Of a stretch of DNA of 64,000 nucleotides, positions 1 through 13,764 are shown one piece after another. The notes under the pieces are model-generated. The model had not been told where the DNA came from and ran no database searches. It saw only the letters and a program-made list of their open reading frames with translations. Each line of letters begins with the position of its first letter. Position 1 is the stretch's first letter. The position numbers were made by a program, and so were the translations under genes. Source of the DNA: Echinococcus granulosus (Eukaryota; Platyhelminthes; Cestoda; Cyclophyllidea; Taeniidae); assembly GCF_000524195.1 (NCBI RefSeq), contig NW_020170465.1, positions 127,795 to 191,794 of the forward strand, read 5' to 3'.

Positions 1-993
1 GGAAAATAGTTTCAAATCACTGATATGATAGAGGATTGATAACTTTTCAGTCGAATTAATGATAACATGGTTAACAATAATTCGGAATAAGAGGTAGTGG
101 TGGGATGGGTGGAGCTACCACCCAAACGTGGTGGAAAGGTTGCTTTCCCAGTGGAAGATAAAATCTATGAAGATTTGTGAAAAAAGGGCCTCTGACGTTG
201 TATTTTTATCCGCTATCTACCACACTATTGAGTACTTCCTGTCTACCCAACTATTAATCAAGAGGGAGTACTTGAACTGGGTGGAATCGTCTATAAGGGA
301 ACTACGTAAGAGGGTAATTGGAAAGAAATACGGGAAATTTGGAAAGCAGATATCCTTTATGTAGTAGGCAGTCGAAAATAGTTTAAAGAGAAGGTTAAAG
401 GAGATCAAGAGTTAACATCTGAATCCCAAAGTTGCTTTAGATCGTGTCCTACCGAATGGCTCGTATAAAAAGAGATCGAAGAACAGGCTGTGCTCAAGGT
501 AGAATAACGTCCAGCACTCGTCAAAAGATATCGTTTTGCAGAGAGGGGTGGTGGGTGTACCCACTACCATCGTTGAGATGTGTAGTCCTCAAACCTGTCT
601 CATGGGCGGTTTTAATACATTCAACTACCATATACTGACTGAAGTGAAAGAACAGTTACGAATCGGGGTAATAAAGAAGCAAATCTCCCGGTTCCCAAAG
701 TGCATCCTAGATTAAGCTGCTCAATAACTCAAATGTATTTTAACGCCCGCAAACGATGATATCGGGTCCTAAATGATGTTAACAACGTCAGCAAATAGGA
801 CCTTTAAGTTGATTTTGCCTTTCTGTGGTTCCACATGTCTTGCTTACAGGACTTCAAGGCCAGAATTCACTCATGCGAAAAAGGCTTCATCAATTGCGCT
901 TGCACCACTCCTGACGGCGGTAGCAACGGCGGTTCGTGTGTGTACACGGCCGAGGGTGCGCAATGACGCATACCGGGACAGCAGCTGTTGGTG
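1..993. other. no gene recognised
   Basis: AT-rich sequence with short random-looking open frames of 63-78 codons on both strands. No splice-supported exon, repeat or RNA gene was recognised. Confidence 0.5.
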
Positions 994-1311
994 GCCGTGG
1001 TGAAAACTACGTGGGCGTTCGAGATTGTGGACGCAATACACGTGGGTGGATGATTCACGATGGGCCTCGATTACCGCTAGCTGAGCTCTATTCACTGCCT
1101 TCCCTCCACACCTAGCCCCTCGAACTCTGAGCCCCGTTAAGTCCTATCAGTAGCCGTCGTGTAAACTTGAGCCCTGTTCATCCCAATCGATCGTCGTGGT
1201 GCAAACTAGGTGGGCGGTCGAGATTGTGGACGCAATACATGTGAGTGGATGATTCACGATGGGAGTCAAGGCTCGCTATCTGAGTTCTGTTCACGCCGTT
1301 TCCGCCTCCGC
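994..1311 (+). repeat. diverged ~198-bp direct repeat, two main units
   Basis: Unit 1 (about 994-1110) and unit 2 (about 1192-1311) share CGAGATTGTGGACGCAATAC and GTGGATGATTCACGATGGG, with further similarity on both sides. A short third echo (AGCCGTCGTGTAAACTTGAG) lies between them at 1151-1170. The block is GC- and CpG-richer than its surroundings. Short open frames on both strands here come from the composition and are not called as genes. Confidence 0.75.
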
Positions 1312-1379
1312 CTCACCTCTTGAATTTGTTTTTTTTTTCATCACGATCGATAGCCCAAGCGGAGTGAACTCCGCCTCGC

Positions 1380-1399
1380 GCGTCACAAATGCGTGACAC
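1380..1399. repeat. dispersed palindrome GTCAC-N6-GTGAC, copy 1
   Basis: GTCAC at 1382-1386, spacer AAATGC, GTGAC at 1393-1397. One of five exact copies in the window. Confidence 0.8.
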
Positions 1400-4300
1400 C
1401 TTTTTTTATCGTTTTAACGGTCATTGTGTTTACACCAAATCATGTATCAGATGAACTTGATGAACTCCTACCTTGAAGATCATTACGTTTCCCTTTTTTC
1501 TTGATGAACAGGGCTTAACTAGAACAATAGGATATCTAGTCTGTAGCGGTCGGTTCCCCTGTGAAAGTCTTGTATCAAAAGTATCAAACCGTTTAAATAA
1601 ATACATGTCTGCAACACATCATTCCAGGTTCCCGGATGATGTTGAAAGTGTGCTGGTAGGAAATTGTACCGCGGCTCAGGGTTGGATGAAAAGAGGGACA
1701 CACTAAAGCCATGGGTACTGTTCATCTACTCCTTCCCATGGCTTCCTTCCATAAATCATGGACTGATGTTTGGTGATTAGTGAAGCTGCAAATAAGGTTT
1801 CCGACATTTACTTGAGTAGTTTAAAATAAAAATTTGACCTTGATTTAAGGGGACGAAAAAAAAGGGCTATCACCGTGACCCCGCTACGTGGAGAAGTGAA
1901 ATGACAAGTGTCGTACTGCTGCCTCTTGGAGAGGCCCTGCATGACGTGGACTGATCAAGGAATACAGTCCAGAACCTGCTCATCAAGAAGATGAGCATCT
2001 GTTCTAGTGCATTCAGTGGTGATCTAGGCTTCTCTTGAGCACAAACTCGAACCCGAAAATATCGAAATGTCCAGCAAACTTGGAGCACGTCGTGTAATTC
2101 AAGAGTACATTCAATCCAGGACCTTGAGATTGTGTGGGTCGAAGGTCCCAGTTTGACTTAAATGACCCATCGTATCCCCGTTCTTCCATTTATTTGGCGC
2201 TAAACAGTTTTGTGTACAAGCAGAGACGGTTTTTTAAGGCTAAATTCCCTAATTCTCTGGAAAAAGCCCCCAATTTCTGTAATTACTCTAGATGAAGTTT
2301 CACTGAAAACGAGCGAAATTGAGAATATACTTTCTGTTGATAATACATCCTTGATGGCAGAGTTTAATGTCGTAATTAATTAGACTACTACTAAGTCGAT
2401 TGAGGAGGAGGAGGAGAAGGCAAAATTGTGAGCAAACTTTCCTCCTAATTGACAACTCTCGGGGAGCGTAACCACTAGTATGACAGAGACGCGGGGTTGT
2501 CGTCGCCGGTTAACAACACCTTCAATTTCCTGCTACACGAGTACATCCGCATGTATACATGCATTAACTGTCTGCTTGCACAGAAGGTAGTGCGCATCCG
2601 GTAGAAACGTGACTTTGATTATAATGAATTGGATGGAATAAAACCTCCACTTCACGAGGGAACACAAAAGACAAAACGGGAATAACTGCGTAGTTACGGA
2701 ACAGACAGGGAGTGCGGGAGCGAGAGAGAGAGGGCGAGAGGCTGGTGGACCACTTTCGGCTCTTTTACTATCCCCTTGCGGTGAATTTAATAACTAGTTG
2801 AACACTGCTCGGCCCCAGTAATTAAATAACTGTGATTGAACTGTACTCAGCCAACTCCGCACCTGATTACAAATCAAAAGAAATTTGTAATTTTGCCCAA
2901 ACATTTGCATTTGTGAGGGGAGTGGGAATTTGAAAAAAAAAGTAGGAGAAAAGTCTATTTCTATCTTTTCAATAGTATCCAAAATGTAGGTAAATTTCTA
3001 CCGCTGACAAGATTATAAAACTGCTCGTGATATTTGGCTGACAGGAAAATACATCTTCTTGCCCTTCGGTAAATTTCTACTCTATCTGCGGAAAAAACGA
3101 GTCTTAGCAAATGAAATTGCCAATGTGGAGGAATTTTGATTTTCAATTTCCACGTAAATAAGTGTACTTTACAAAGTGTTATTACAAGTCCATTTATCCA
3201 ACCTCTGGAATGGTTTCAGTGTTGGAAACAATGCCAGTTGGGCATAATGACTTCCGGAGGGAAAGGAGCAATTTTCCCTTTCTCCCCCTCGAAATTATTA
3301 CTGATGCCTCGGAATCTCACGGATCTTAAGTGTAGAAATTTTTATCTTCTCTCTAACGAAGACAAAAAAGGCGAGAAATTAAATGTTGGAAATGAAGTGC
3401 GTTGAGGAAGTTCGGTCATTTCTCACCCAAGTGAGGGTATATTCACTGAACATACTCAGAGCACCAAATATTATTTGTTTGGCTAAGTCTGGAAGTTTTC
3501 ACACTCTTGCGCCTAAAGCTACCTTCTAAAGCACGTCTTCTCCCTTCTTTACGGTGGCAAACAAGTCCTCTTAGCCAGCCTTGGAATCAGTGTTCGAGGC
3601 CTTTGGAGATCAGCGGCAAGTTCAATGTAATTGTCCGGCTTTTGTCGAAAACGTTGTCTTTTATAGTCTCAAGATGTAGCATTTACTTTTACTCTACGGA
3701 ATCTTTCAAGGATGGTCAAAATGGTCCAGGGCTTCGATGTCTCCAAATACTTCCAAGGAGCCTAACTGAAAGCATGTGCTATTTATTTTGAAAAATTAAC
3801 CACTAATTTACCTTTGATGAACCAAATAAACTACACCCAAAAGGTCCACAATTTTGAGTACACCACTTTCATTCGCTTAGGGCCGGCTAAATTTGGTTCC
3901 GGATCTTTCAAAATGTAGGCAATCGTAGGGTGGAAAAACCAGCCTTGAGATAGCTCCACTGGGGACACTGAAGATAACCGCGTAATTCTTGCGCCCTTAT
4001 TAAGATAAATTTTCGGCCGATTCAAACAACTTTCCAGCCACCTGTCTATTACTCCGGAAGCAGCCACTAAATCACGTTATCTTCAGCAGTTTATGTCTGA
4101 GCGGATCCACCTTTACCTCTAAAAATACTGCCAATTTTGAGTTTGAACAAGCGCAGAAAAGAAGGCTTGAAGATGTCTACTTTTGAAAGATATCAGGGCA
4201 CAAAGTCTAAATACAATCCATTCAAAATGTCGTTTATCTTTCCTACAAAATAATTTGTAATTTTTGATGAATAAAAGGATTTTTTGTAGATCAAACTGGG

Positions 4301-7300
4301 ATATTCGGGCAGAAAAGTGCCGGTGGACGAGGAGGAGAGCTCCAACACTCAACAACACCCATTTTTATCTCTTGTCTATCATAGAGTCTATGCTTCTGTG
4401 TGTATGGATGCTTTTTTTGCTTCTCTTCGCATAACAATGGATAAATAAGTAGGGTGTAGCATGGAACCGATGTCCACAGCAAAACGCGGGGTTGGGATTC
4501 ATCAGATCGCCAGCCTAATGCAACTGTACTCACGGCCAAACTCATGCATGAGCTCTGCTTACTCAAGGGGTTCGGTGGGTGTTGTCCATGGACCGTTCCA
4601 CCTCAAGGTGGAAGGCAATAAAGGGACATAAGAAAAAACACACCCACACATCGCATAGCATAACTCTTTGATCCAACAGAATCACGATATCTACAGTTAA
4701 CTTTAATGTGTCACGAAAGGCCTCCAGTATAAATGCACAACCAAAGTACACGGTGATAGTGGTGGCGGTGGTGCTGTTGTTGAGTAATAAACACCAGTCT
4801 CTTATGCTCTACAATTGTGGTAGCTATAACAATGATGACTTACGGCCGTTTTGGGTATTCAAGTTACTACCCAATTGGGTGGGCTGTGTTCGCGGCAATT
4901 TAAGTATCTGTGAGTGGAAAGATGGGATCACAGGATGTTGAATTAAAGAAGTGGCCAAGTGGACCCAAAAGCGGATGAGGAAGGGGATGTAATTAAAACA
5001 GGGAAAAGTAAGATCAGTTGACATGAATAAGCTCCGGAATTTAGACTTCAGCCCTTGCCAGCTCGGTCAAAACGGACCCGCATTTTTTACCCAATGAAAT
5101 GGTATGGATCAAAAGTCTTGGGCAAATCTTCTGCTTTTTTGTTTCACTTATTTATTTGTACATTTTTTGGTCTACAAAAGTCTCCCCTAATTACTTTTCC
5201 CACCTTGGAGGGGTAGCAGGAGTAATTAGTCGTTGAAGATGGGAGGGATTTTAACAATACCCAATGAATTATTTATCCTGTAAAAATAAAGTGGATAATG
5301 AGGGTTTTCATTCGCCTTCCTTTTTCTCCAATAAAAAATACTCAAAAAGACACACATTTAAGAGTCTATATGCCAAATCCCTATTTGAAAATTGAGCATT
5401 TGCCGCCTACTGAAAATCAAGCAGTTCAAAGGTATGGAATGCATTAGATCATTCCCACCTCCAATGATACTTCAATCGTCTAACATTCCCCACTTTCAGT
5501 TTATCACTAGTGTGTTTTCTTGGAGATTTTGGAAAGTCTCACATGAAAAGTTGACATGATCTAGTCAGGCTTGAAATGTGCCGTTTGACTAATGGCCGTG
5601 GATCCACATCACCCATTTAGAGGTTTGATGGTATAGCAAATCACGAAGTACGGACAGTATTGTAACCAAAATAGTCATTTCATTACTCCAGTGAGTAAAC
5701 AAGGGGCTACAAATTTGTAAGGAAAATTAGCTTTTTTATGGAGAAGGAGGCGGTTTGCAAAGAAGACTGTGGCTGGATCCTTCTCAATCATTAGTGATAG
5801 TCGAGATAAAAGAATGATTGAGTGGGTTTGTGTAATGAAGCTCTCCTGTACAGATATAAAAAGTAGCAAAGTTTAAATTTTTAACCAAGAATTAATCTCC
5901 AAATTAACTAAAAGGATTAATATACTACTGAAATCATGCTCAGGAATTACTGAATGGCAAAATCTAATGTGTAATTGCTAAAAAACCCTTGCCAAGTTAA
6001 CATTTTACGAATTTTTGGAGTAAAAAATCTTCATGGAACGGAGAAGGAGGAAGAGGATCTTGTTTTTCCTTTTCATCGGCAGAAAATTGGGTAAAAACTT
6101 GTCAACCTGAAGCCGGACACGAGCACACACAACCCCCCCTTGGCGCGAGACACATTGACATGCACAACAGAAGGCGCGGACTAATTTGCCTTGCGGCTTG
6201 ATCTTATGAGTTCGCACTCGCCGCAAATTAGAGCCGCTTCCTCTCCCCAACCCTCCTCCCCCTCAATATCCTTTTTTCCATTCCAAATAAGTGAATGCAC
6301 GATTGAGGTTTTAGTAGAGTGAGAGATAACAATAGCAGGTTTCTCATTCTCTCGTCTGTGGGTACTCGGTTGTCACGTTACCTCAGAGAAAAAATTATCA
6401 AATCGGAGGAATGCAAGGACGGCTTAACGACTTGCCTCTTTTACTACTCTATAATATCATTTTCTTTGTGTGGAAATCCAGGGTTCGTATAGTAATTATC
6501 TTTCTACCATACTGGAACCTTAATGCTCACCTCTCCGGGTCTCAGAAGAGTCTAATTATCTAGACAAGAATCACTCCCAAACCCCGTGTTCGCTCAACAT
6601 TTCTAGGGTTAAATTTATTACAAAGGTGCTATTTTAGAATCCGACTTTTCTCAATACTTATTAACACACTACCACTGAAGATGGTGGGATGATTTGGGAC
6701 CTAAAACAGATAAGGAAAAAGGGAAAAATAACGATGGACTACTGATAAGGCTGTTGTAGTCGAATCGAAAATTATGACATTTTAGGAACATCCTCCTCCA
6801 TTTGATGAAGTAATTAAAAGCTACAAGTTGAAGGTGTACGTCAATCGGTTGTAGGTGTTACAATTCTCGTTACAACATGCTTGAAGGTAGCCGTGTTTCC
6901 TACCCTCCAGGCCTAATAAGTCAACCAGGAAGAGGCTTCATGTTTAAACCAGCGTTGGTGCTACTCAGCTAAGATGGCAACCACCATCCGTGGCCCCCCC
7001 TCTCTCAACAGGTAAAAATTTGTGGAGTTTGTTAAATTCACTTTCATATTTTAAAATAAGGAGAATATACATGTTTTCTGCAAAATTAGGTCGTATTTTA
7101 TTAAACTGGCCAAAAAGACAGACTACAATCCCGACATGGGGGATATGTTCGGCCTCTTTTCCAAACAACACAATTAGCTGGAAATGGGTAATCACTTTGG
7201 GGATATCTACAAGCACAGACACTTTAATCAGTGCCTCTGGGGTAATATTTGAGTTAAACCCAAACGCTGTTTGCTTGTTGACACAAGAGAGTGGGAAGGA

Positions 7301-9380
7301 TAAACTTATGGGAGCATATATGCCTGCAAAAAGAGGGATGTATCACATATTTGAGATCGGAACCCGAGGAAAGAGGCAAAATCCCACCTTCTTTCTACAG
7401 TGCTTTCTTCTTCATATTCCTCAAACATTTTTGAACCTTAAAAATGGAATTAGTTTTCCTCGAGGCAAGCCATGAAAAGTTCTTTTGACCCTCTCTGCTA
7501 ACGGTTGGGTTGCGTTCAAGGAAATAGTCGGAGTTGGATCAGTAGAGGAAGGAGAGCAGAGTAGAGTAGAGCAGAGCAGGGCAGAGTTCCACGTCGGCAT
7601 AAAAACTCACAACTCAAAGTAAAAGGCAGTGATAGGGGAAAAAAGACTGCGCGTGGTCCCAGGTGACAGGAGAGGATGAAAAAGGAGGGACCACGTCTGC
7701 TTTTTGCAGCCCGGGCAAATAAATGCCTGCATTATTCATCAACCACACACACACTAACACACGCTGCCTCTTCTCACTTCCTCTTTCTATATCCCCATTT
7801 TTGCAACAAAAAACTCACATTTTTTCGTGGTTGTCAGGTCGTAGTTCGACTACCGATAATTATGTAAACTTGGATTTTTACTTTGTGATTCACGTGGAAT
7901 GCTGTCTACAGGATGTTGGTTCACTAAAATTAAAAACCGTTCATGGATGATAGTTTTTAGCTGAATATTCAACTAAGCAGCTCTTTCAGTCTCCTGAGAT
8001 AACACAGAGCTTTTTCAGATTCACCCAAACCTGCAGTGCCCCTATAATAATAGTTTCTTCCAGATTATCTCCTCTCATTCCCCGAACAGTTACAGCGATG
8101 ACAGCGTTGGGAGAATACCCTGAACGAAAAGGGTAACAACTCCAGTTATGTCCGCTGAATATTAGGGGAGGAGTTTCCTTTTTCATGGCTAAGTCTACAG
8201 CAAGTCACATATAAATTACCTCCTCCTTTTGGCAGTCAAACCAATCCTGAGCTCCAAAATGCATTTTCTTGGAACTGCAAAATAATTCCACCTAAATGCC
8301 CTCAAATGTTGCCATAAACCTAATAATTAATGGTTGTACTTAAAAGGTAGGTAATTGCTTTAAGTAACGGAATAAACAAAGTTCTTTTTAAAGTACCTAG
8401 TTAATAAAGAAAGTAAGTGGACAATTTTATGATTAAAGACGACTGATTTGATATTATTATTTTGGTGAGAGCAAAGCAAAATACATTAATTAATGGCCTC
8501 GTCCTTAAAGAGTTGTTTAAATATGGCTCCGATTTAACCATTACTTAAAGGAGGGTCGATAAATACACCAATAGAGTGTCTTACAAGCCCCTTTATTCAC
8601 GTATTTACGTCCTACTCCCTCAAATTGGAGCATATGGATGGCCTACATAACAGGCATAACGCACGTGGGCCCATATGGTAATTTGGACGAAGGGACATGG
8701 AAAACACGGCACCATCAAAGAAACTTCCAAACCCCAAATATCGACCCTCCAAATGCCCGTGAAGCTGATTGTTTAAGTGTGAAAAGTCGGATAGGCAAGA
8801 AAATTGTGGTTCTTTTTACGCATAAAGGGCCATTTCTGAAAGTGATATTTTTAATTTACGCAGATAGCCCGTTAAGTGAACGTCGAAATGCTGAAAGGGA
8901 CCGTGCTAGTACGGAGTTCCAAAGTAACCAACGCAGGCACAGCTAGTGTAAAAAAGAAACGGGGTAAAATCCACCACAAATGGCTACATTTATGTGCTCT
9001 CAATGCAAAAGATCATTACTAGTCATTTTATATTTTGTTGGGACGATGGCCACAATCCACCCATGAGTGGAGCATTTAAAAGTGAGACAGAAGCAGTTGC
9101 AAAGTGGCAAACCAAACCTCTTCTCCGTTTTTACTCAGTAGTAAAACGCCAAAATTGAGTTCGAAACTCAAAAACTGGGAATTTGGCCCAAAACTCTATC
9201 ATGGTAAGGGTTATCTGAAAGAGCCCAACATTGTTATATGATATTTCCAGTGCCTTACGATGAGTCGAGCCTCTTGCAAACCTACTACGCTTTTGAGTAG
9301 GCAAGAAACAATATGTAATTTAGTGTGCCATAAAGGAATTCACTTTGTAATTTGTTTTCTACTCTACCTAATCGGCACAA
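1400..9380. other. non-coding stretch, no gene recognised
   Basis: Contains a GAGGAGGAGGAG run near 2403, a GAGAGAGAGA run near 2723, a CpG-richer patch at about 6110-6240 and the AGAGY microsatellite. The longest open frame (6990-7475, 161 codons) is about as long as expected by chance and resembles no family I know. Confidence 0.5.
7553..7587 (+). repeat. AGAGY pentanucleotide microsatellite
   Basis: About seven consecutive pentamers of the form AGAGC, AGAGT or AGGGC. Confidence 0.75.
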
Positions 9381-9430
9381 AAAGGTAAGACGAAGAAGGA
9401 GGAGAAAAAGGAGAGGAGGAAGAAATCAAA
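9381..9430 (+). repeat. polypurine tract
   Basis: About 50 nearly uninterrupted purines composed of GAAGAAGGAGGAG and GGAGAGGAGGAAG blocks. The minus-strand open frame over it gains a Phe/Ser/Leu run from this composition. Confidence 0.6.
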
Positions 9431-9849
9431 AACTTTTCGTTTTAGAGTAGCACCTAACACCTCAACAACCTCTGCTGTAGAGATCACTGAACTAGTGATG
9501 AAGGTGATTTTTGGAGCTGCCGACCGCAGGTAATAAATAATTCGAAAGATTTTCTTTACAATCAAAACGTACCGAGAGCCTTGCCGACTAGAGAAAACCT
9601 CCCAAGAGATGCTAAAATTTGTAGTAAAAGTGCCTAAATTTGTAGAGGCAAGAAAATCACCACCTTCTCGACAAATTGGCTCATTCTGCAAAAGATCTTC
9701 AAATTATCTAACGTAAATTAAGGCAAAAAAAGAAAGAAAAATGATTGTACAATTTCGCCTCACAACCTAGGCGCGAGAGGCGGCAAAGAACCAAATAAAA
9801 AAAAATTCCTTGGGTGTCTACTATGCATGAGGACTGCTAGTGCCCCTTG

Positions 9850-10560
9850 AAAATTCGCATGCGCACAATCATGCGAACCAAGTGGCAACCTCTGTGGGTA
9901 GGGTTCCCACAATGAGGGTGCGATGTTGGGGAAGGAAAGGGGGAGAGCAGGAGGGACGATAGCACATTTAAAAGGGCATGCAAAAAGCAGAATTTTTTTC
10001 TATAAAACACACAACTTTTGACTCACCTCCGATTCTATTGTAGGCATCCGTTAGCCCAAAAAGCACCAATAGGAAGGAGAGGAGGGCGTAGGGATAGGAG
10101 GAGCGAAGTCGCATGTGCATGACCGAGTTATCGATTTTTTTCGGTGTCCAAAGGGGCAGAGGTCAGGCATGCGCGAGCATTACATGCGCGAACTTGGGGG
10201 GTCACACTGGTGAGAATAAAAAGCAAACAATCAAACACTCTCTCAGACAAACAGACAAAGACGACGTGAAGTAGTTCGTTAGGCAGAGAAAAGGGAAGGT
10301 GGGGAACCGAGTAACATCCACGCCCTTGTGTGTGGTTGTGTGTGGGTTGAACTGCTGGCAGAGTTAAAAGTGAAGCGTGCAGGGAGGCCTCTCTAGGCGT
10401 CTCTTGCAACAGGTGTCGCTCCACCCTCCGTGTGTTTGCTTCAACCCTATTGGCAGTCTGTAGGCCGTTTGCGCTAGCTGGGTCGGCCAATAAGGTGGGC
10501 GCAAGACGTCTGACTGAGCCATAAATATAGCCAATTTAGCCCACCTAGACCCCTAATTTC
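9850..10560. promoter_or_regulatory. CpG/NRF1-like/CCAAT patch, candidate orphan promoter
   Basis: GCATGCGC, the core of the NRF1 site of animals, occurs at 9857-9864 and 10167-10174, with a related ATGCGCG at 10184-10190. CCAAT occurs at 10487-10491 and 10531-10535, and ATTGG at 10449-10453. ATAAATA, TATA-like, lies at 10521-10527. A possible exon with good splice sites follows at 10641-10768. No gene was identified on either side. Confidence 0.25.
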
Positions 10561-10640
10561 TCCCATTGGGAGGCTTGTATCCTTCATTGCTTTTTACCAT
10601 GTTGTTTTTTTTTTTCATTTCGGGTTTGTGCCTTTTACAG

Positions 10641-10768
10641 ACTTTTCCACAAACAGACTAATTCCATTCGGTACCCGAATCTGCTTTGCAGCTCGCAAGA
10701 TCTTCACGGAAGCGAAACCAGCTAACAGTTTAAAAATGCATTCTGGATACTGTTTCTACCGAGAAAGT
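10641..10768 (+). other. possible orphan exon
   Basis: A poly-T/pyrimidine tract and TTTTACAG precede an open stretch of 128 bases ending at GTAAGA, a near-consensus donor. The peptide (FSTNRLIPFGTRICFAARK...) has no family resemblance that I can see. It lies 110 bases after a TATA-like and CCAAT-containing patch. Confidence 0.15.
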
Positions 10769-10769
10769 G

Positions 10770-13764
10770 TAAGACCCAAATCAAGTTTGGAAGGGGATGA
10801 CAGATTGTTTCTAGTCGTGACTTCAAAGAACTCGTGTCCATTTCACGGTTGCAGTTTTATGGTTTTGCATCAGTGTACTTTAGTGTGCTCAATGAATTGG
10901 TAAATACCCATTAGGCAGAGGTCGGTTGTTCAAAGGCACGAACTTGACTGTCCTTTAAAGTGACAACGTATGAATAGATGAGAGTTGGTAGATAGAAAGG
11001 CATACATTAACCCTCCCCTCGATCTTTAGCGCGCTTGATGTAATCATCGCATGGTTGTAAACGTAACGTTCCTGTCCCATTGTTCATTTAACTGTCCCAA
11101 GGTTCTAAACAAATTTTCTAGCACATCGTATTTAAAAGGTGGTTTTTGTTTACCTTGGAGTGCCTTTATAGCGAAAAGTTAATCATGATAATCAGGAACT
11201 GCGAAATGTCTGTCAAAAAGTTCTGTTGACTCTAGCTTGCGAACCACATCATCCGGATCTTTTCAGACCCCCGCTACTCGACTTTTTTAATAGGAGCAGG
11301 GTGGGCACTGAAGATAATCTTGGACTCAAATGACCATGGCCAAAATATTTTCAGGTCGGAGCAAGAACCGCTTCGTTAATGTATAAATGCGTTAGTTAAG
11401 AAACATTGTCTAGTTCAAGTAACTATGAAGGGGAACCTTACAGGTGGCCCATCTAAACCTGTAAAATCCGCAAATGCTCTTGGATTTAAATGTGTTTTTA
11501 GTGTGAGGAAGATCATTTTATACTCCTCATTCCTGACCCGCAAATGCCTTGACACATACACACGCATAAGAGGAGCAACAAACATGAAACTCCAAACGGG
11601 AGGGGACCAAAGTGGTGCTTATTTAATTTACTCTTGGCACCAAGAGAATCCTTACATTCCACTTTTGCGCTAGTGGCACAGAGTGCCTACTGTAATGTTG
11701 GTCTCCCGGCCCCTCTGTACACCGACCGATAAGAATTGTGACGGCTCCGATGGCAGCCCGGACTGGTAGACATTCAGAAGATTTCATGCTCAAATGAGTA
11801 ATTACTAACAATTAGTATTTTATTTGAAATTTATTACAATATTCGGAAAATTACCCGTAGATTCATTTAAGAATTTCGCGGAATATTTAAGCGATTGAAT
11901 CTTCATCTACACCAATATGGTTTCTGCTTTCTACCTTGAGATTTACCACAATTTAAGACAAACTTTAAGCATTAACTAATAATAATAAATGGAAAGTCAT
12001 TTCTTCTATTCATAACTTTTCAACTTCAAAGAAGTTGGAGCAAGATTACCATCCCAAATCTGGCGGTGGAAAAAATCAAAGACAAATCGCCTTTTTGAAT
12101 CAAATGTCAGGCATTAAGTAGTCTTCCACTCCACTTCCCTTTTTCCAAATGGTTCTGCTTCGCCAAATCATTTTGTTTAGAATTGTGAGAAATTACACAA
12201 ATGAAGGTGCCTTTGTAAAGTGCCTGGAAAACGTGCCGCCTGGTGCCCATTACCCATTTCTATTTTCGTACTCACAAGTCAAGCTCTCTTCCACCGGTGT
12301 ATAAATATTTCAACCCAACATTGACATGATATATGTGAAATGAACTAATAGGGGAGTGGAATAAGATAAATAGGGGAACTGAGAGGCTGCATTTGTTTAC
12401 TCACTCACGCCTGTTTGTTTTGGCTGCGGCAACCGAAGTTGTTAAATAAATGAAGGTTGATTAAGTGAGTAACTACACGGGTAGCCCATCTAAAGGCTGG
12501 TAATACGGCACATTTTTCATTTTTTTCTTGGAACTTCTTATCCACAAAGCCTTTTCCGATGCTTACTGATGACGGTTAAGCATACTTTGGTGAAGGCGTC
12601 TCAGAGTTACCATTGCTTTGGGCTGTCAATTCAGTGACATGACATTGTGCGACCTTTTAAATGAAAAAAGTATGATAACTACCCGTGAGAGGTTAATTAA
12701 TAAGTGATTGGATTCTGGTTAAATGAAATTAATCAAAAGTGACTAACAGGATCAGTTCCCAATATACTATTCAGAGCTATAAAATCCGCTACTTACATTA
12801 TCTCGGAAGGCAATACCTAATAATTGGCCGAACGGAAGATTTGTGCTACCTCTAGACAGGAACATGAGGTAAATCCTGTGCATTAGGCGCATCTCTTGCC
12901 TAAAGAGTGGTTACTTTAATGTTGGCATAGTGATTTGTCCCTAGCTCACCCCTACTTCTCCGCATTTGCCCTCCTCCCCTCCCCAAAAGATAGCAAATAA
13001 CCCTTTCTCCCTCCCTTCCTCTCTCCCTGTGTGTGTGGATGTGTTGTTTTTGCATGCTCAAGCGAGTTATGGTGGACTGCTCCGGTCTATTGCATGGTAA
13101 AAAGCACTACCTCCTGTAGGGCTGTGGTGCAACAACCGAAAAAATTGCATCCTCCTTCTCGAGGCACGAGAGCGGAGAAGGCCCAACAACACTAATGAAG
13201 CGACTCAAAATAGGCCGAAAAAGTGCAGATTTAGCTAGAAACAGGCAAACTGCCCTAATATGCTTGTCAACAACTAGGCAGACTTGTCGGGTTTGGTCCA
13301 TTTTTTGACTTGTTTTTTTGCTATTTAAACAAATTTGTTATGGATTTTGAAAAGTTGCGTTAATGCCTAGGCATTGTGGTGCCACCTTCATTACAAGTAT
13401 CCAATTACTTAACAGTCGGACTCAAAACTGTTTTATGTAATTGTCGGCAGATATAACCATGCGAATTAAAGGACTAGAAGACTTGTTTAGGATATTAAAT
13501 AGCATCAATTAAGTTTATTGGCGATTTTAGTCTTGTATACTGTGAAAAGGATAGAATGGTCTAATGAAGTGCGATTGTCGGCAACTGAACCTTCAAGAAA
13601 GTAAGCGGGTCATTAAGAGATTAGATGCACTGGCCTCTCGAACTTGTATCCAACATTACTTAGGGAAAACAAAGCCGAACACCTTTGAGTGAGTCTGTAG
13701 GTTAAGTTGTGTAATTCTTGGATTGCTTATTCAACTCTTTGTTTTGATTTTGCGAGTAATCAAG
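10770..13764. other. non-coding stretch, no gene recognised
   Basis: AT-rich; open frames are no longer than 91 codons. Pyrimidine-rich patch at about 12,970-13,030. Nothing else was recognised. Confidence 0.5.

Noticed and set aside
6990..7475. 161-codon open frame, the longest in the window
   Set aside because: At this base composition about one such frame is expected by chance in 64 kb on six frames; no domain, no splice support, and an 85-codon frame lies opposite it.
10128..10490. 120-codon minus-strand open frame
   Set aside because: Lies in a GC-rich promoter-like patch where stops are rare; no family resemblance or exon signals.
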